From assembly GCA_029204225.1 (NCBI GenBank), contig CM055100.1:16322164-16386163 (forward strand): a DNA stretch of 64,000 bases, in the 5' to 3' direction. This document shows positions 38,487 through 49,690 of this stretch, one piece after another (the stretch's first letter is position 1; the number at the start of each line of letters is the position of its first letter). The notes beneath the pieces were generated by a model. That model did not search any database. It was not told where the DNA came from and saw only the letters and a list, made by a program, of their open reading frames with translations. The position numbers and the translations under genes are program-made. The stretch comes from Diphasiastrum complanatum (taxonomy: Eukaryota > Streptophyta > Lycopodiopsida > Lycopodiales > Lycopodiaceae).

Positions 38487-39258
38487 ATGGATTCCCAAGG
38501 GAAAGCTAGTCCTATCATGGACAAGCTTGATTGAGCCAATTACCATTTGTGGAAATTTAAGATGAAAACTGTACTAATGGCTAAAAAATTATATGACGTT
38601 GTTATAGATGTAGAAGAAAAACCCGAAGCAGATGACGCAACAATCGCCAGATGGAAGCTGAAGGATGGAAAGGCTTTCACTCTGATCATTCCCAAATAAT
38701 ACGGATACCCAGATCGGCCATGTATCCAAGGCCCAGACATCCAAAGAAGTCTGGGATATCTTGAACACACTATACGAAGTGTGAGATATAGCTTCCAAGC
38801 TACATCTCAGGAAGAAATTTTACTCCCTCAAGATGGCGAATGATATCACATCAACCAATTCAAGAACCTGTTGAAGCAAATGGCTGCTGTCGGATCTATT
38901 ATAGATGATCAAGATGCAGTGATGCAACTGCTTACAAGTTTGCCTCGCTCATACGACAGTTGGGTGATGATCATCACGACACATCCAGAATTGATTCTTT
39001 TGAGAGTTATTACAATGTTGTTGTAGGAAGACACACGGAGGAACGAAGTCTCAAGTTCCTGTACACCAACAAGAGCATGACTAAGCACAAGAAGAAGAAA
39101 GGCCCGAAGCAAAAAAAGCCAAACCAAAAACCAGCACAACACAAAGAACAGTTGAATCCACAGACAAAGAAGAAGTTGTTCTGCAGATACTGCAAACGAA
39201 ACAACCATGAAATTCAAGACTGTCGGATTCTGCAAGCAAAGAACAACAACAAGGGGTA
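38487..39258 (+). pseudogene. Element Y: gag with zinc knuckle
   Basis: ATG at 38487 opens MDSQGKASPIMDKLD followed by a stop and a readable gag (HLWKFKMKTVLMAKKLYD). The nucleocapsid part at 38960-39259 has a lysine-rich run and the CCHC knuckle CRYCKRNNHEIQDC. Multiple stops and at least one frameshift. Gag packages element RNA in copia particles. Confidence 0.82.
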
Positions 39259-39339
39259 GTTGAATCAAGTGGCAAATGCAGCTATAGAAGCTCCACAACC
39301 CATTCTGCCTCCATGACTAGCCATCAAGGAGCATCCGGC

Positions 39340-40581
39340 GATAGTTCTTAGTTCTTGGATTCCGGAGCCACTCAGCACATGACCAGTCTCATTGGCTCTT
39401 TTGAGTCCTGTACACCTTACAGTACCAATAAATATGTTCACCTTGGCGACAATAGCACACAAGCTATTAAAGGTGAAGGTACTGTGAGATTGAGCTTTGC
39501 AAATGATCAGTCTAAGCTACTCTCTAAAGTCCTGTATGTACCAAACATATCTACGAATCTGCTCTCTATAAGCAAAATCACAGATCTAGGACATAGAATA
39601 GAATTCGAATGTGATCAGTGCAAAGTATTTGTTAGGACAGACAAGATCCTAGCACTCGGAAAGAGGCATTGATAATTGTATAAATTAAGTCATTGCTTTT
39701 CTGCCTCTAGTCAAGCGCTCAGTACTTCTATTCATGCAAATAAAAGTTTACTTTGGCATTATAGACTTGGTCACTTGAATCATCCTGCTATACAATAAAT
39801 GTTTAGACAATCTATTATTCTTGATCTCGACTATCCTCGTGATAAAGTCGAGTTATCTGTCTGTCAAGATTGTCTAGTTGATAAACAGACTAGGAAACCA
39901 TTTAAATCAAGCCATCATCATATTGCTAGAGGATTGTTAGACATTGTACATTCAGACATTTGTGGCCCGATGAAAAATCCTTCACTGAAGGATGCAAAGT
40001 ATTTTATAACTTTTATTGATGAATTTTCTAGAAGGACTATGGTGTACTTTATAAAGAAGAAATTAGAAGTCTTGAATTGCTTCAGAATCTTCAAGGAACA
40101 TGTAGGAAAGGAGGCTGGAAGGACGATCAAGGCCCTAAGGTCAGACAATGGTGGAGAATATATCTCTACCAAGCTCAAGGAGTACTGCCAAAGCCAAGGC
40201 ATTGAGCAGCAATTCATCACTCCTTACAGTCCTCAGTCTAATGGCTTAGTTGAGAGGAAGAACCGTACCCTGGTCAAATCAGCCAAATGTTTGCTAGTGC
40301 ATGCATCGCTACCCAACAGATTCTGGGCCGAAGCTGTCTCCACCGCAGCTTACATCCAGAACAGATGTTTGACCAAGGCCCTCTCAGGCAAGACACCCCA
40401 CGAGGTGTGGACAGGCTCTAAGCCTTCTATGAAGAACCTAAGAGTATTCGGATGCATTGCCTACGCACAGATCCCAAAAGACATGAGGAAGAAATTGGAC
40501 TTCCAAGGACTCAAGACCATCCTGATTGGATATACTTCATCTGATAATACATACAAGCTGTATGATTCTGATACCCAGTAA
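39340..40581 (+). pseudogene. Element Y: protease and integrase
   Basis: Protease: LDSGATQHMTSLIGSFES then VLYVPNISTNLLSISKITD (39355-39672). After a stop the pre-integrase motif is followed by the core (39799-40581): LLDIVHSDICGPMKNPS (first Asp), LRSDNGGEYISTKLKEY (second Asp) and SPQSNGLVERKNRTLVKSAK (Glu), then PNRFWAEAVSTAAYIQNRC and the C-terminal domain KTILIGYTSSDNTYKLYD. The integrase frame is intact for 260 codons and the DDE triad is complete. Confidence 0.9.
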
Positions 40582-41962
40582 ATCTTGTATAGCAAGGATA
40601 CAGTCTTTATCGAGGATCAGTTCATCGACATCAAAGGCAAGGATATTGCTCCAGGAGAACCTTCATCACCTGTCATTGACACGACAATCCGAGCTTCTGG
40701 CTTACGCATGTCCATTGTCGATCCACTACTTGACAACAAATCAGACGAAGATGTTGTTGCTACCTAGCAGCAAGTCTCAGGAGTGGTTCATCAGTCGATT
40801 CCACCTAGAAGATCAAGCCAAGTGCGCGCACAGCCCACAAGGTATACTCTTGAGTCTGCATGTCTCTTGATATAGGAATCAAAGACAGTCAAAAAGGCAC
40901 TCAGCCAACTAGACTCAGATCTCTGGAGAGAAGCTATGGATAGAGAGTATTCCTCTCTAATCAAGAACCAGACATGGTCACTAGTCGAATCTCCTATTGG
41001 TTGCAATATCATTGATTGCAAATGGATCTTCAAGATCAAGTATAATGCCAAGGGAGCAATTGATTGAAGAAAATCAAGACTGGTAGCATGAGGATTCACT
41101 CAGTCCAGTAGTCAAACATTCATCGCTCCAAGCCCTCTTGTCTTATGCTACAGCTGCCGACCTTGAGCTGCACCAACTTGATGTTCAAATAGCTTATCTG
41201 AATGGAGTTATACAAGAAGACATCTACATGATCTAGCCCGAAGGATACATTTTGGAAGGTATGAAGAATCATGTTTGTAAATTCCACAAAGCACTTTATG
41301 GCTGAAACAGTCTACCAGAGCTTGGTTTCAGAGGATCAACACATTCCTCATCGAACAAGTTTCCAACCATGCATTGTTGATTGCAACGTCTATTCCAAGT
41401 CGGTGCAGCAATGCTTCATTATCATCACCTTATACGTGGATGATACGCTGCTTTTCAGCAACAATACCAATTTGGTCAAGGATTCTAAACAAATGTTGTT
41501 TTCGAAATTTGACATGACTAATCAAAGTGAAGCTCATTTCTGTCTGGCAATTCAGATCCACAGAGACAGAGCAAGATGATTGATTTATATCACTCAACAA
41601 AGGTATCTTCACAATGTTTTTAATAGATACAATCTAATGAATTGTAAGTTAGCTCACTCATCGATGGATCTAGGCCCTGCATTTGTCAAAGGATCAATGT
41701 CCCCAGACCAAGCAGGAAGAGGAGTACATGAGAGAGTATCATTATCAATCGATACTTGGATCTCTCATGTACGCAATGGTCTGTACAAGGCCAGACATCT
41801 CTTTTGCAGGAAGCTCACTCAGCCAACATATGGCTAATCCTGGCATTACCCATTGGAAGGCTCTCATAAGAGTCATGAGGTATATTCAAGCTACCATGGA
41901 CCAGTGCATCCGCTATGGAGATGTCAGCAATGACAATCTTCATTAGCTCAATGGATATTCTG
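40582..41962 (+). pseudogene. Element Y: RT and start of RNase H, broken off
   Basis: Degenerate RT: an NCKWIFKIK-type block near 41020, LELHQLDVQIAYLNG near 41170, a PEGYILEGMKNHVCKFHKAL block, and LYVDDTLLFSNN with YVDD intact (near 41440). The thumb and connection run through GSLMYAMVCTRPDISFA and WKALIRVMRYIQATMDQC. The reading stops at the first residues of RNase H (LNGYSD) at about 41960. The rest of RNase H and the 3' LTR are found at 55636-54119 on the other strand, so this end is an inversion breakpoint rather than the end of the element. Confidence 0.85.
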
Positions 41963-42055
41963 ATGAAGAATAGAAGGAGGGCGAAGGAATGAGTAGGAGA
42001 AGATGAAACTCCAACAGTCCAAACCCTATTTGGCCACACCTCAATATGCTTGTTC
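41963..42055. other. Junction DNA between elements Y and Z
   Basis: About 90 bp not explained by either element. It begins at the breakpoint (CTGATGAA at 41960-41967) and includes a GA-rich run. Confidence 0.4.
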
Positions 42056-43351
42056 CTAGCATGAAAGATAGGATTGGTTGCCAACGTTTGGGCTGATTGA
42101 TTGTCACAAAAGATGATCGGGCACTCTAAAAAATACAGCAAGTGAAGATCCTTGATCCTCTTGATCCATACCATCTCCTTTGTGCAATGTGTAAGAGCTT
42201 TGTACTCGGCCTCACTAGATGACAATGAGATAGTGGCTTGTTTCTTCGACATCCATGATATAGCTCCATCACCTATGAAAATACAATGAACACTAATGGA
42301 TTTCCTATCTATTACATCTCCAGCATAGTCAAATCTGAAAATCCAAAAATATTAGATAATGATCTTTCATACAATATGCCAAAATCTCGAGTTCCAATGA
42401 TGTACCTCAAAACTCGCTTTCCTAGCTTCCAATGTTCCTCACTAGGATCTAGCATGAATTGACTCAATCTTCCAACACAATAGCTTAGATCTGGTCTAGT
42501 AATGGTTAGATAGATGAGTGAACCAACTAGCTTCCTATAGAGAGTAATGTCCTTGAAGGATCTTTCACTACCTCTTATAGTTAGCTTTACATGAGACTCC
42601 ATAAGACTAGCTTTTGCATCTACCATATGAAATCTTTCTAGAATAAAATTAGCATACTTCTCTTGAAAAATGAAAGTAGATTGAGAAGATCTAATGACTT
42701 CTATTCCCAAAATGTAATGCAAGTTACCAAGATCATGCACCTCAGATTCCTTCTTAAGAGCACTCTTGATATCCTCCACATCTTGATTGTCTCCACCACT
42801 CAAGATGATGTCATCCACATAGATTAGCAAGATGGTAGCATCATTTCCAACAAATCTATAATAAAGTGAATGATCATACTTACTCATAACAAAGCCCTGT
42901 GAGAGTAAAAAAGTGTTAAGCTTAGCATACTAACTCCTTGGTGCTTGCTTAAGGCCATACAGGCTTTTTTGTAGTAGACACACATGATTTGGCTTTGTTG
43001 ATAAAATGTAGCTCTTGGGTTGCTCCATGTACACTTCCTCCTCAAGATCATCATTCAAGAATGCATTTGTAATGTCCATATGCCATAGATCCCATCCATA
43101 AAGTGTAGCAAGTGAGATGATGACTCGAATGCTTACCATCTTTGCCATGGGTGCAAAGGGCTCATCATAGTCAATCCCTTGTTGTTGAGCATATCCGTTT
43201 GCTTGTACTTGTTGATAGATCTATCTTGGTTTGTCTTCACCTTGAAGATCCATTTGCATCCAATAGTTTTCTTGTCCTTAGGCAACTCCACCAATCTCCA
43301 TGTTCCATTCTTCCATTGCTTGAATCCACTCCTCTTCTTTCCTTGCTTCAT
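42050..43351 (-). pseudogene. Copia element Z: RT and truncated RNase H
   Basis: Minus strand, high to low: WRLVELPKDKKTIGCKWIFK, LYGWDLWHMDITNAFLNDDL, CLLQKSLYGLKQAPRS, then LLIYVDDIILSGGDN (YVDD intact), ITLYRKLVGSLIYLTITRPD and MSKKQATISLSSSEAEYKAL. It breaks off after HARNKHIEV (about 42050), so the terminal RNase H block is lost. Several frameshifts. Same family as element U. Confidence 0.9.
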
Positions 43352-45087
43352 CTACACTTGTAGAATCAAAAGAGGTTAGGAAAGCATCATAATTTTCAGA
43401 AACTACTTGTTTACCCTTTTCATCATATGTGAGCCTTGAAGGTACTTGTCTTTCCCTTGATGTTCTCCTTGGCTTTTGACTTGATGAAGGTCCATCATCA
43501 TCACCATCTAAAGTAGGATCCTTTACATCAACATCAAGACTATTAGATCCATCCATACTTTTATCAATTATGCTTGAAGACACTTTTGGAATGTTCCCCT
43601 CATCAAAGCTGACATCTCTACCAGTAATCACTTTGTTAGTAGAAGGGATGTAAACCTTGTAGGCTTTACTCACCTCACTATATCCAACAAAAATAACTCT
43701 TCTTGAAGATGGATCCTCCTTGGTCCTATCATCAAGAGTAACGTTGACATAGCATGTGCATCCAAAGGTTCTTAGAAAGTTGACACTCGACCTCCTCTTG
43801 AATAGCATCTCAAAAGGTGTCCTTCCATCCAAAATAGCACTCGGCCAACTATTGCACAAGAAATTGGCACACAACAAAGCTTGATCCCAAAATGGTTTGT
43901 CAAAATTAGCACTTAACCTCATAGTTTTAGCATTCACATAAAGTCCTATTCTTCCTTTCAGCCACTCTATTTTGTTGTGGGGTGGGTCCTTGATGTTGTA
44001 TACTCCCTCTTGATCCCATGCTCATCACAAAAGGCCTTGAACTTGGTAGATATGTACTCACCACCATTGTCACTCCTTAAACACTTGATCCTTGTGGAAA
44101 ATTGGTTCTCCTTGCATTCTTGAACTTAACAAAGACATCATACATTTCACCTTTGCTCTTTATTAGATAGACCCAACAAAATCTACTAAAATCATCAATG
44201 AAAGCTACATACATCTTAGTTTTGCTATTGCTAGTTGTAGTAATTCCATGAACATTTGAATGTACAACTTGAAAAGGCTTTGTAGATCTAGTATAAGGTA
44301 GTCTATGTGACTTTGACAAAGCACTTGGTGCCACTTAAGGAACTTGGAAGACCTATTTCAGTCTTCTTCCTAGCCATTACCTCCAATGACTTGAAGTTGA
44401 GGTGTTCCATCCTTTCATGCCAAACCTCTTGAATAGGTATGTGCTCTCTTGCAACACATCCAACCTGGTTAGCAATACCACAAGCATCTAGATTGAACAA
44501 CTTCCCTTGTCTTTTAACTTTTCCAATCAAGACATCCTTCCTTTTGATCATACAAGCATCTCTATCAATCTCAACCATGAGGAGTTTACTTAGCATTTGA
44601 CTCACACTATGCAAATTCTTGGTAATAGACGGAATAAATAGGACATCCTCCAAATGAACATTCCTATTTGTAGAGAGAGAAATAGGAATTGTGCCAATCC
44701 CTTTGATTGCACACTCACCATCATTGGTCATGTAGATTACCCTCTTGTCATTTCCATATGCCAACAAAGAAGTGAAGTACTCTTTGTGAAAAGTCATGTG
44801 TGAACTTGCTCTACTATCAATCCACCAAGGATCTAGATCTCCATAATTAGCAAGCATACATAAAGACATCACAAAAGCATCATCATTCGCATCTTGAACA
44901 TCCAAACCATCATCATCAAGAGTAAGATTACCTTGCTTGTCTCCTTAATCTCTCTTCTTCTTGTAGCACTCACTTGCAAAGTGTCCTTTGATGCCACAAT
45001 AAAAGCACTTGAGTTTTGATCTATCCTTCTTTTTGTCACTGGAAGAACCATCAAAAGAGTTCGATGCACAGGCAGGCTGGTGACCAC
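43278..45087 (-). pseudogene. Copia element Z: gag end, protease, integrase
   Basis: From 45087: a gag tail with a zinc knuckle (CFYCGIKGHFASEC in the frame near 45000), protease with WIDSRASSHMTFHK in place of the usual DSGAS or DSGAT, KRQGKLFNLDACGIANQVG, the pre-integrase domain, then integrase core VVHSNVHGITTTS, FIDDFSRFCWVYL and the C-terminal part LRTFGCTCYVNVTLDDRTK (43278-43937). The Gly to Arg change in the protease active site and frameshifts near 44077 and 44330 show decay. The 5' end is lost at about 45090 where element II begins. Confidence 0.86.
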
Positions 45088-45679
45088 AGGATAAGCTCTT
45101 GTGTAGATCGACGGTGGTGATCTAAAAAAGGGAGCACCATCGGATCAAAACTGATCATTGGATCTCTTTAAAATCCACTTGAATTTCAATGGAAGGGGCC
45201 CGAAGTGCAATTTACATTGCAACTTCATTAAAAAATTTCAAAGTGAAAGTTGAATTGGGTCCTAAGTTCATGAAAGGTGAAGTTTCTTCACTCTAAAGAA
45301 ACGGTTCAAAAACAAGAAAAGTCCCTATTTTTGGGTCCTTTGTCCGTTTTGACCCAAACGAAAGGCTATAACCTCCAAACGAAGGACACCCAGACTGTCC
45401 CTGCAAGTATGGTACAGCAAACAAGAGCGATTGTAGCAGAGAAAGTGTTCAGAGTGCACCAAAAGTGACTTCACCATTCCATTGGGCACGTAGTTGGGAG
45501 TTGACGACTGAGTGCATTTATGAAGGCGACGCCGATTTGGCTTTCAATTTGGTGGAAAAGCGGTGAGTGGCCTGGTAAGGGAAAAAGTGCAGGTCATTAT
45601 TTTCAACTTCTGACATCATAGTTGGCCTCGACATACTGCTTTTAGCCTACGGCAGAAGTTTCAAGCAGTTTTGCGATGA

Positions 45680-46330
45680 CAAACATGGGAGAGTCCATTT
45701 TGAGTGAAAGTAGCAAATTGGATGGGATTTCCAACTATGCAGTGTGGAAATGCAGTTCGAGACGTCAAATCCGTCAAGAATCATGTTCTGAAGTTAAAGC
45801 TGAATAGTGCCCAAATGGAACAAGGAGAACACATTCAGACGTACATGACCAGAATAAAGACAATGAGGGATGAACTGCATTCTATTGGTGAGCGCATACG
45901 TGATGTGGAGCTAGTGCACAATGCATTGTGCGGCATTGCAGAACCCTATCGAATGTTTGTGAGTGGAATAGCATCAAGAGAAAGATTGCCAACCTTTGAC
46001 GAGCTCATAGGAATCTTGATGCAGGAAGAGCAACGACGAGAAATGGTGAAAGCTAGATGTCAAAATACTGACGATCAGGCACTTGCGACATGCCAAAAAC
46101 AAGACAAGGGCAAGGGCAAGAAGAAGTCTAAATAGCAATTTGCCAAGACTTAGGAGGATGAGGGATCTTCCAGTAAGACCAAGAAGAAAGACAAGTGCTT
46201 CCATTGTGGTAAAAAGTGCCAATGGAAGAGTGAATGTCGGAAATTCCTAGTGGAACAAGGCAAGGGGAAACCAAAGCAAGCAGGTAACCTTGTCGATGAG
46301 GGTGAGATTGAAGACTCTAGCATCTTCATA
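45680..46330 (+). pseudogene. Element II: gag
   Basis: ATG at 45677 gives MTNMGESILS (another frame is open from 45704). The start is internally shortened: after GISNYAVWKC it jumps to KSVKNHVLKLKLNSAQMEQG, which lies some 75 codons further in element I. Then DELHSIGERIRDVELVHNAL and DELIGILMQEEQR, and the zinc knuckle CFHCGKKCQWKSEC where a glycine and the histidine (GHW) are altered to CQW, so RNA binding is doubtful. Confidence 0.82.
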
Positions 46331-47760
46331 TCTGCATTGTTATCTAATCAAGATGATCAAGCCTGGTATATTGACTCGGGAGCCACAAGACACATGACAG
46401 GTAACAAGAATTGGTTCAGTAGCTTGAAAGTGTTGGATAATGGAACGTCCATTTCACAAGCAAATGGTGATGTGTGCAAGATCAAGGGGATAGGCACCGT
46501 CTCAATCCAACTACCTGATGGTAAAAGCAGGATGATCGGGGAGGTACTTTACGTACCTGGTTTGAAGAAAAATCTACTTTCTGTTAGAGTCATTACTGAT
46601 CAAAAGTTGAAAGTAGAATTTGCCCATGATCGTTGCTTTGTGAAGGATGTGAACTAAAAGTTCAAAGTTATTACGGATGGAGTAAGGGAGACCAATACTA
46701 AATTGTACAGGTTGAATGCTACAATCAATGAGCAACATGGATGCATATCGTCCATTCCATCGCAAACTGATTTGTAGCATAAGAGGCTTGGTCACTTGAA
46801 CTTGGATGGAGATGGTAACATGATTGCCTACCATAGAAGACCACTTGAAATCGATGTGCAAATCATGTGTATATGGGAAGCAGCATCAAGAGAAGTTTAA
46901 TAAAGGTGGTGTTGCAAGGGCAAAGAACATCCTGGATTTGATCCACACATATTTATGTGGGCCTGAGGACTATGTCCTTAGGTAAAGCCTTGTATTTCAT
47001 GACCTTTATTGATGATATGTCACATAAGACGTGGATCTACTTCTTGAAGAAGAAATCGGATGCATTTGACAATTTTAAGAGCTTCAAAGCATTGGTTGAA
47101 AATCAGACAGGTAGGAAGATCAAAATCCTAAGATCAGATGATGGAGGTGAGTACAAGTCTAATGACTTCAATGATCTTTGTGATCAATGTGGGATCAAAA
47201 GACAATTTACGCATGCTCATACTCCTGCTCTCAATGGTGTAGTTGAGCACAAGAATCATACGATTGTGGAAAGTGTCAGATCTATGCTAGCTGAGATGAA
47301 ACTACCAAAAAAAATTTGGTCAGAAGCATGCAGTACGGCAGTCTATCTTCAAAATATAAGTCCTACCATTGTCATACCAAAGATTACACATGAGGAGACA
47401 TTCACGAAGAAGAAGCCAAAGGTGAACCACTTCCGAATCTTTGAATGTAAGGCCTTTGTACACATTCCTAAGGAAGAGAGACATAAACTTGATGTAAAAG
47501 CTATCAAGTGTATATTCCTAGGATATGATGATCGTGTGAAGGGCTATAGATTGTTTGATCCAGTGGAAAACAAAATCCATGTAATCCGTGATGTTATTTT
47601 TGATGAATCCAAGATGTATGAAGACGAGGATGCTAAGAAGATAGACACATCTAGTGGGAAAGATGATATAGTGAGGATACCTCCTGATGATGATCCATTC
47701 ACTGACCTTTCAGGTGATGAACATGAGGATAAATCTCAAGATACTACTACTCAACCTCAG
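46331..47760 (+). pseudogene. Element II: protease and integrase
   Basis: Protease WYIDSGATRHMTGNK (46370), then LSVRVITDQKLKVEFAHDRC. A stop near 46657 and frame changes precede the core: GLRTMSLGKALYFMTFIDDM, ILRSDDGGEYKSNDFNDLC, ALNGVVEHKNHTIVES, FLGYDDRVKGYRLF. The first aspartate of the triad falls in a damaged stretch near 46940. Confidence 0.85.
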
Positions 47761-48086
47761 AGCATAAGACAATGTGTAGTGTAGCACATGAAGCTATATG
47801 GTTGAGACAAATCTTGGAAGAAATTGGCATGAAGCATAAAAATCCCACGACATTACATAGCGACAATCAGAGTGGCATTCAGCTAGCAAAGAATCCAGTG
47901 TTCCATGCGAGAACCAAACACATTGAGATTCAGTATCACTTTATACGTGAGAGGCTGCTGAGTCGTGAAATTCATGTTGTTCATTGTAGTACAAAAGGAC
48001 AACTAGCTGATATTTTCACTAAGCCATTTGTTGGAGAAAAGTTTGATAAGTTTAGATCAAAGCTTTTTGTACTTAAAGTTTGTTGA
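47761..48086 (+). pseudogene. Element II: RNase H remnant
   Basis: Begins mid-domain at the equivalent of AEYKAMCSATQEAIW and continues MKHKNPTTLHSDNQSGIQLA, HARTKHIEIQYHFIRERL, ADIFTKPFVGEKF. The N-terminal catalytic residues of RNase H were removed together with RT by one deletion. Confidence 0.85.
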
Positions 48087-48140
48087 CTTTAAAGCTATGT
48101 ATATGACTGTATAAAAAGTAGACTCTACTTTAAGGGAGAG

Positions 48141-48412
48141 AGTCAGAATTAAAGTAGAATCGTTGTGCTATTGTACTATGGGTCCTATCAGTTGATAAGG
48201 ATCAGTTGGCCTCACCACGAGGCAAGTCGACGAGACACGCATCCCGCCAACGGCAACCTAGGTCATGCATGGGTTGCTTGAGTGAACAACTATATGTACA
48301 TTGTAGTTTCATTTTGAGAAATACAGTTGCTATGTGAGCTTGCTATGGAGAGTGTTTTCTATTTGTGTTACTGTGTAGCATGATCTGTGTTCTTGTTCGA
48401 AGCAAATTCTAA
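48141..48412 (+). repeat. 3' LTR of element II
   Basis: Follows the polypurine tract TTTAAGGGAGAG and matches the element I LTR (reverse complement), ending GCAAATTCTAAG. It lacks the expanded TC tract and some adjoining bases at its 5' edge. Confidence 0.7.
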
Positions 48413-48414
48413 GT

Positions 48415-48609
48415 ATACCATCACAAAAAAATGTAGTTATTACCTCATGACGAGATATTTTTAGCATTTGAGAAGACAATAAAAAAATGTGGTATGGAGG
48501 CATCCCAACTTGGCGTTGTGGAAGCATCTTGGAGCTTACAGGTTGCTTGGAGGACATTTGGAGGCTCTACCTTAGATTTGGAGGACTTTCTCCCTTCTAC
48601 TTGTTAAAG
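48415..48609 (+). repeat. Probable 5' LTR end of a chromovirus
   Basis: Sequence up to a primer-binding-site-like TGGTATCAAAGC at 48610-48621. The left end is not defined; assignment rests on the PBS-like motif and the downstream gypsy integrase. Confidence 0.4.
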
Positions 48610-48819
48610 TGGTATCAAAGCTAGACAAAGGATGGTAACCTTTCTAACCTTCTTCATGTTCTATTAAGATCACCAACTTTTTTGGGAAAGATTATTGGCT
48701 TTTCTAGTGGTAGGAAGCTTGTAGTTGAAGTACCCAATGAATCTAGTTCTTCTTGGAAGAGGTAGTGATGCTTATAGAATTGTTTAGGGGCTGATTTTTT
48801 ATTATAACTAGAGAAGATG

Positions 48820-49675
48820 AATGTGGGCTATTGGTTTCGAACCTTTTTGGAAAAGGATTTGTGGAATGGTTAGAGGAACACAGCTTTAAGTATGAGTTCT
48901 ACAGATCATCCAAGATCAGACGGTCAAACGGAAAGGACCAATCGGAGGATATGCTTCGAGCATAAGTGGGCCATCGGTGGTTTGATTGGGAACAATACCT
49001 TCCACTGGTGGAATTTGCATATAACAATGCAAAACATTCAGTGACCGGATTCAGCCCTTTCATGCTTATGTATGGTTTTCAACCTCAATCACCAATTCGT
49101 GTTGACATGAAAAACCTACGGGTGCAAGTCGCAGCTGATTTCCTTGCGGATATGCAAGAAATGTTACAGTTGGTTAAAGATAGCACAAGAAGTGCCCACA
49201 CTATGTTGATCTATCTTGGAAGCACAAGGTATTCATGGTCAATGACTGGGTGTTTTTGAGAGTCCCTAGTCACTCTAGGGGCTTGAAAACTGGTAAGTGT
49301 GCAAAGTTGGCACCTAGGTGTTGCGGTCCTTTTAAGGTTATCCAAGTGATAAACAAGGTCACATACAAACTAGACCTTCCAGCTAACGTTGGAATTCATC
49401 ATGTTTTCCACGTTAATAAGTTGAAAGCCTCATTATGGGTTGGGAAGACCATGCTCCCTGTGGAAGATCTAGTAGAACTTGTTCATGATGAGTCTGCGAG
49501 TGAACCACCTAAACCCGAGGCAATTGTTAATAGCTGGCAGAAGACTCTACGGAGTAGAGTGCTTCAAGAATTTTTAGTCAGGTGGAGGGGCAAATTAGAA
49601 GAGGAGGATACCTGGGAAAAGGAGGCTGATCTCCAGAAGAATTTTCCAAATTTTTTCCTACAAAAAAAAATTTAA
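48820..49675 (+). pseudogene. Chromovirus integrase C-terminus with chromodomain
   Basis: A decayed start around 48890 matches the HPRSDGQTERTNR block of gypsy integrase. The frame at 48966-49259 reads WEQYLPLVEFAYNNAKHSVT and SPFMLMYGFQPQSP. The frame at 49235-49675 continues KLAPRCCGPFKVIQVINKVT, YKLDLPANVGIHHVFHVNKL and ends in a chromodomain (SRVLQEFLVRWRGKLEEEDT, WEKEADL). Chromodomains target integration to particular chromatin. Gag, protease, RT and most of integrase are missing between the PBS-like site and this fragment. Confidence 0.88.
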
Positions 49676-49690
49676 GTCTAGGGGAAGGAA

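Larger units (their letters stand above)
45130..48412 (+). mobile_element. Copia element II: 5'-truncated relative of element I with RT deleted
   Basis: The leader, gag, protease and integrase follow element I closely but on the plus strand. It lacks a 5' LTR and primer-binding site (cut at about 45130) and retains a 3' LTR. Integrase passes directly into RNase H at about 47760, so the reverse transcriptase is gone. It could move only with help in trans, and without its 5' LTR not even then. Confidence 0.85.
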
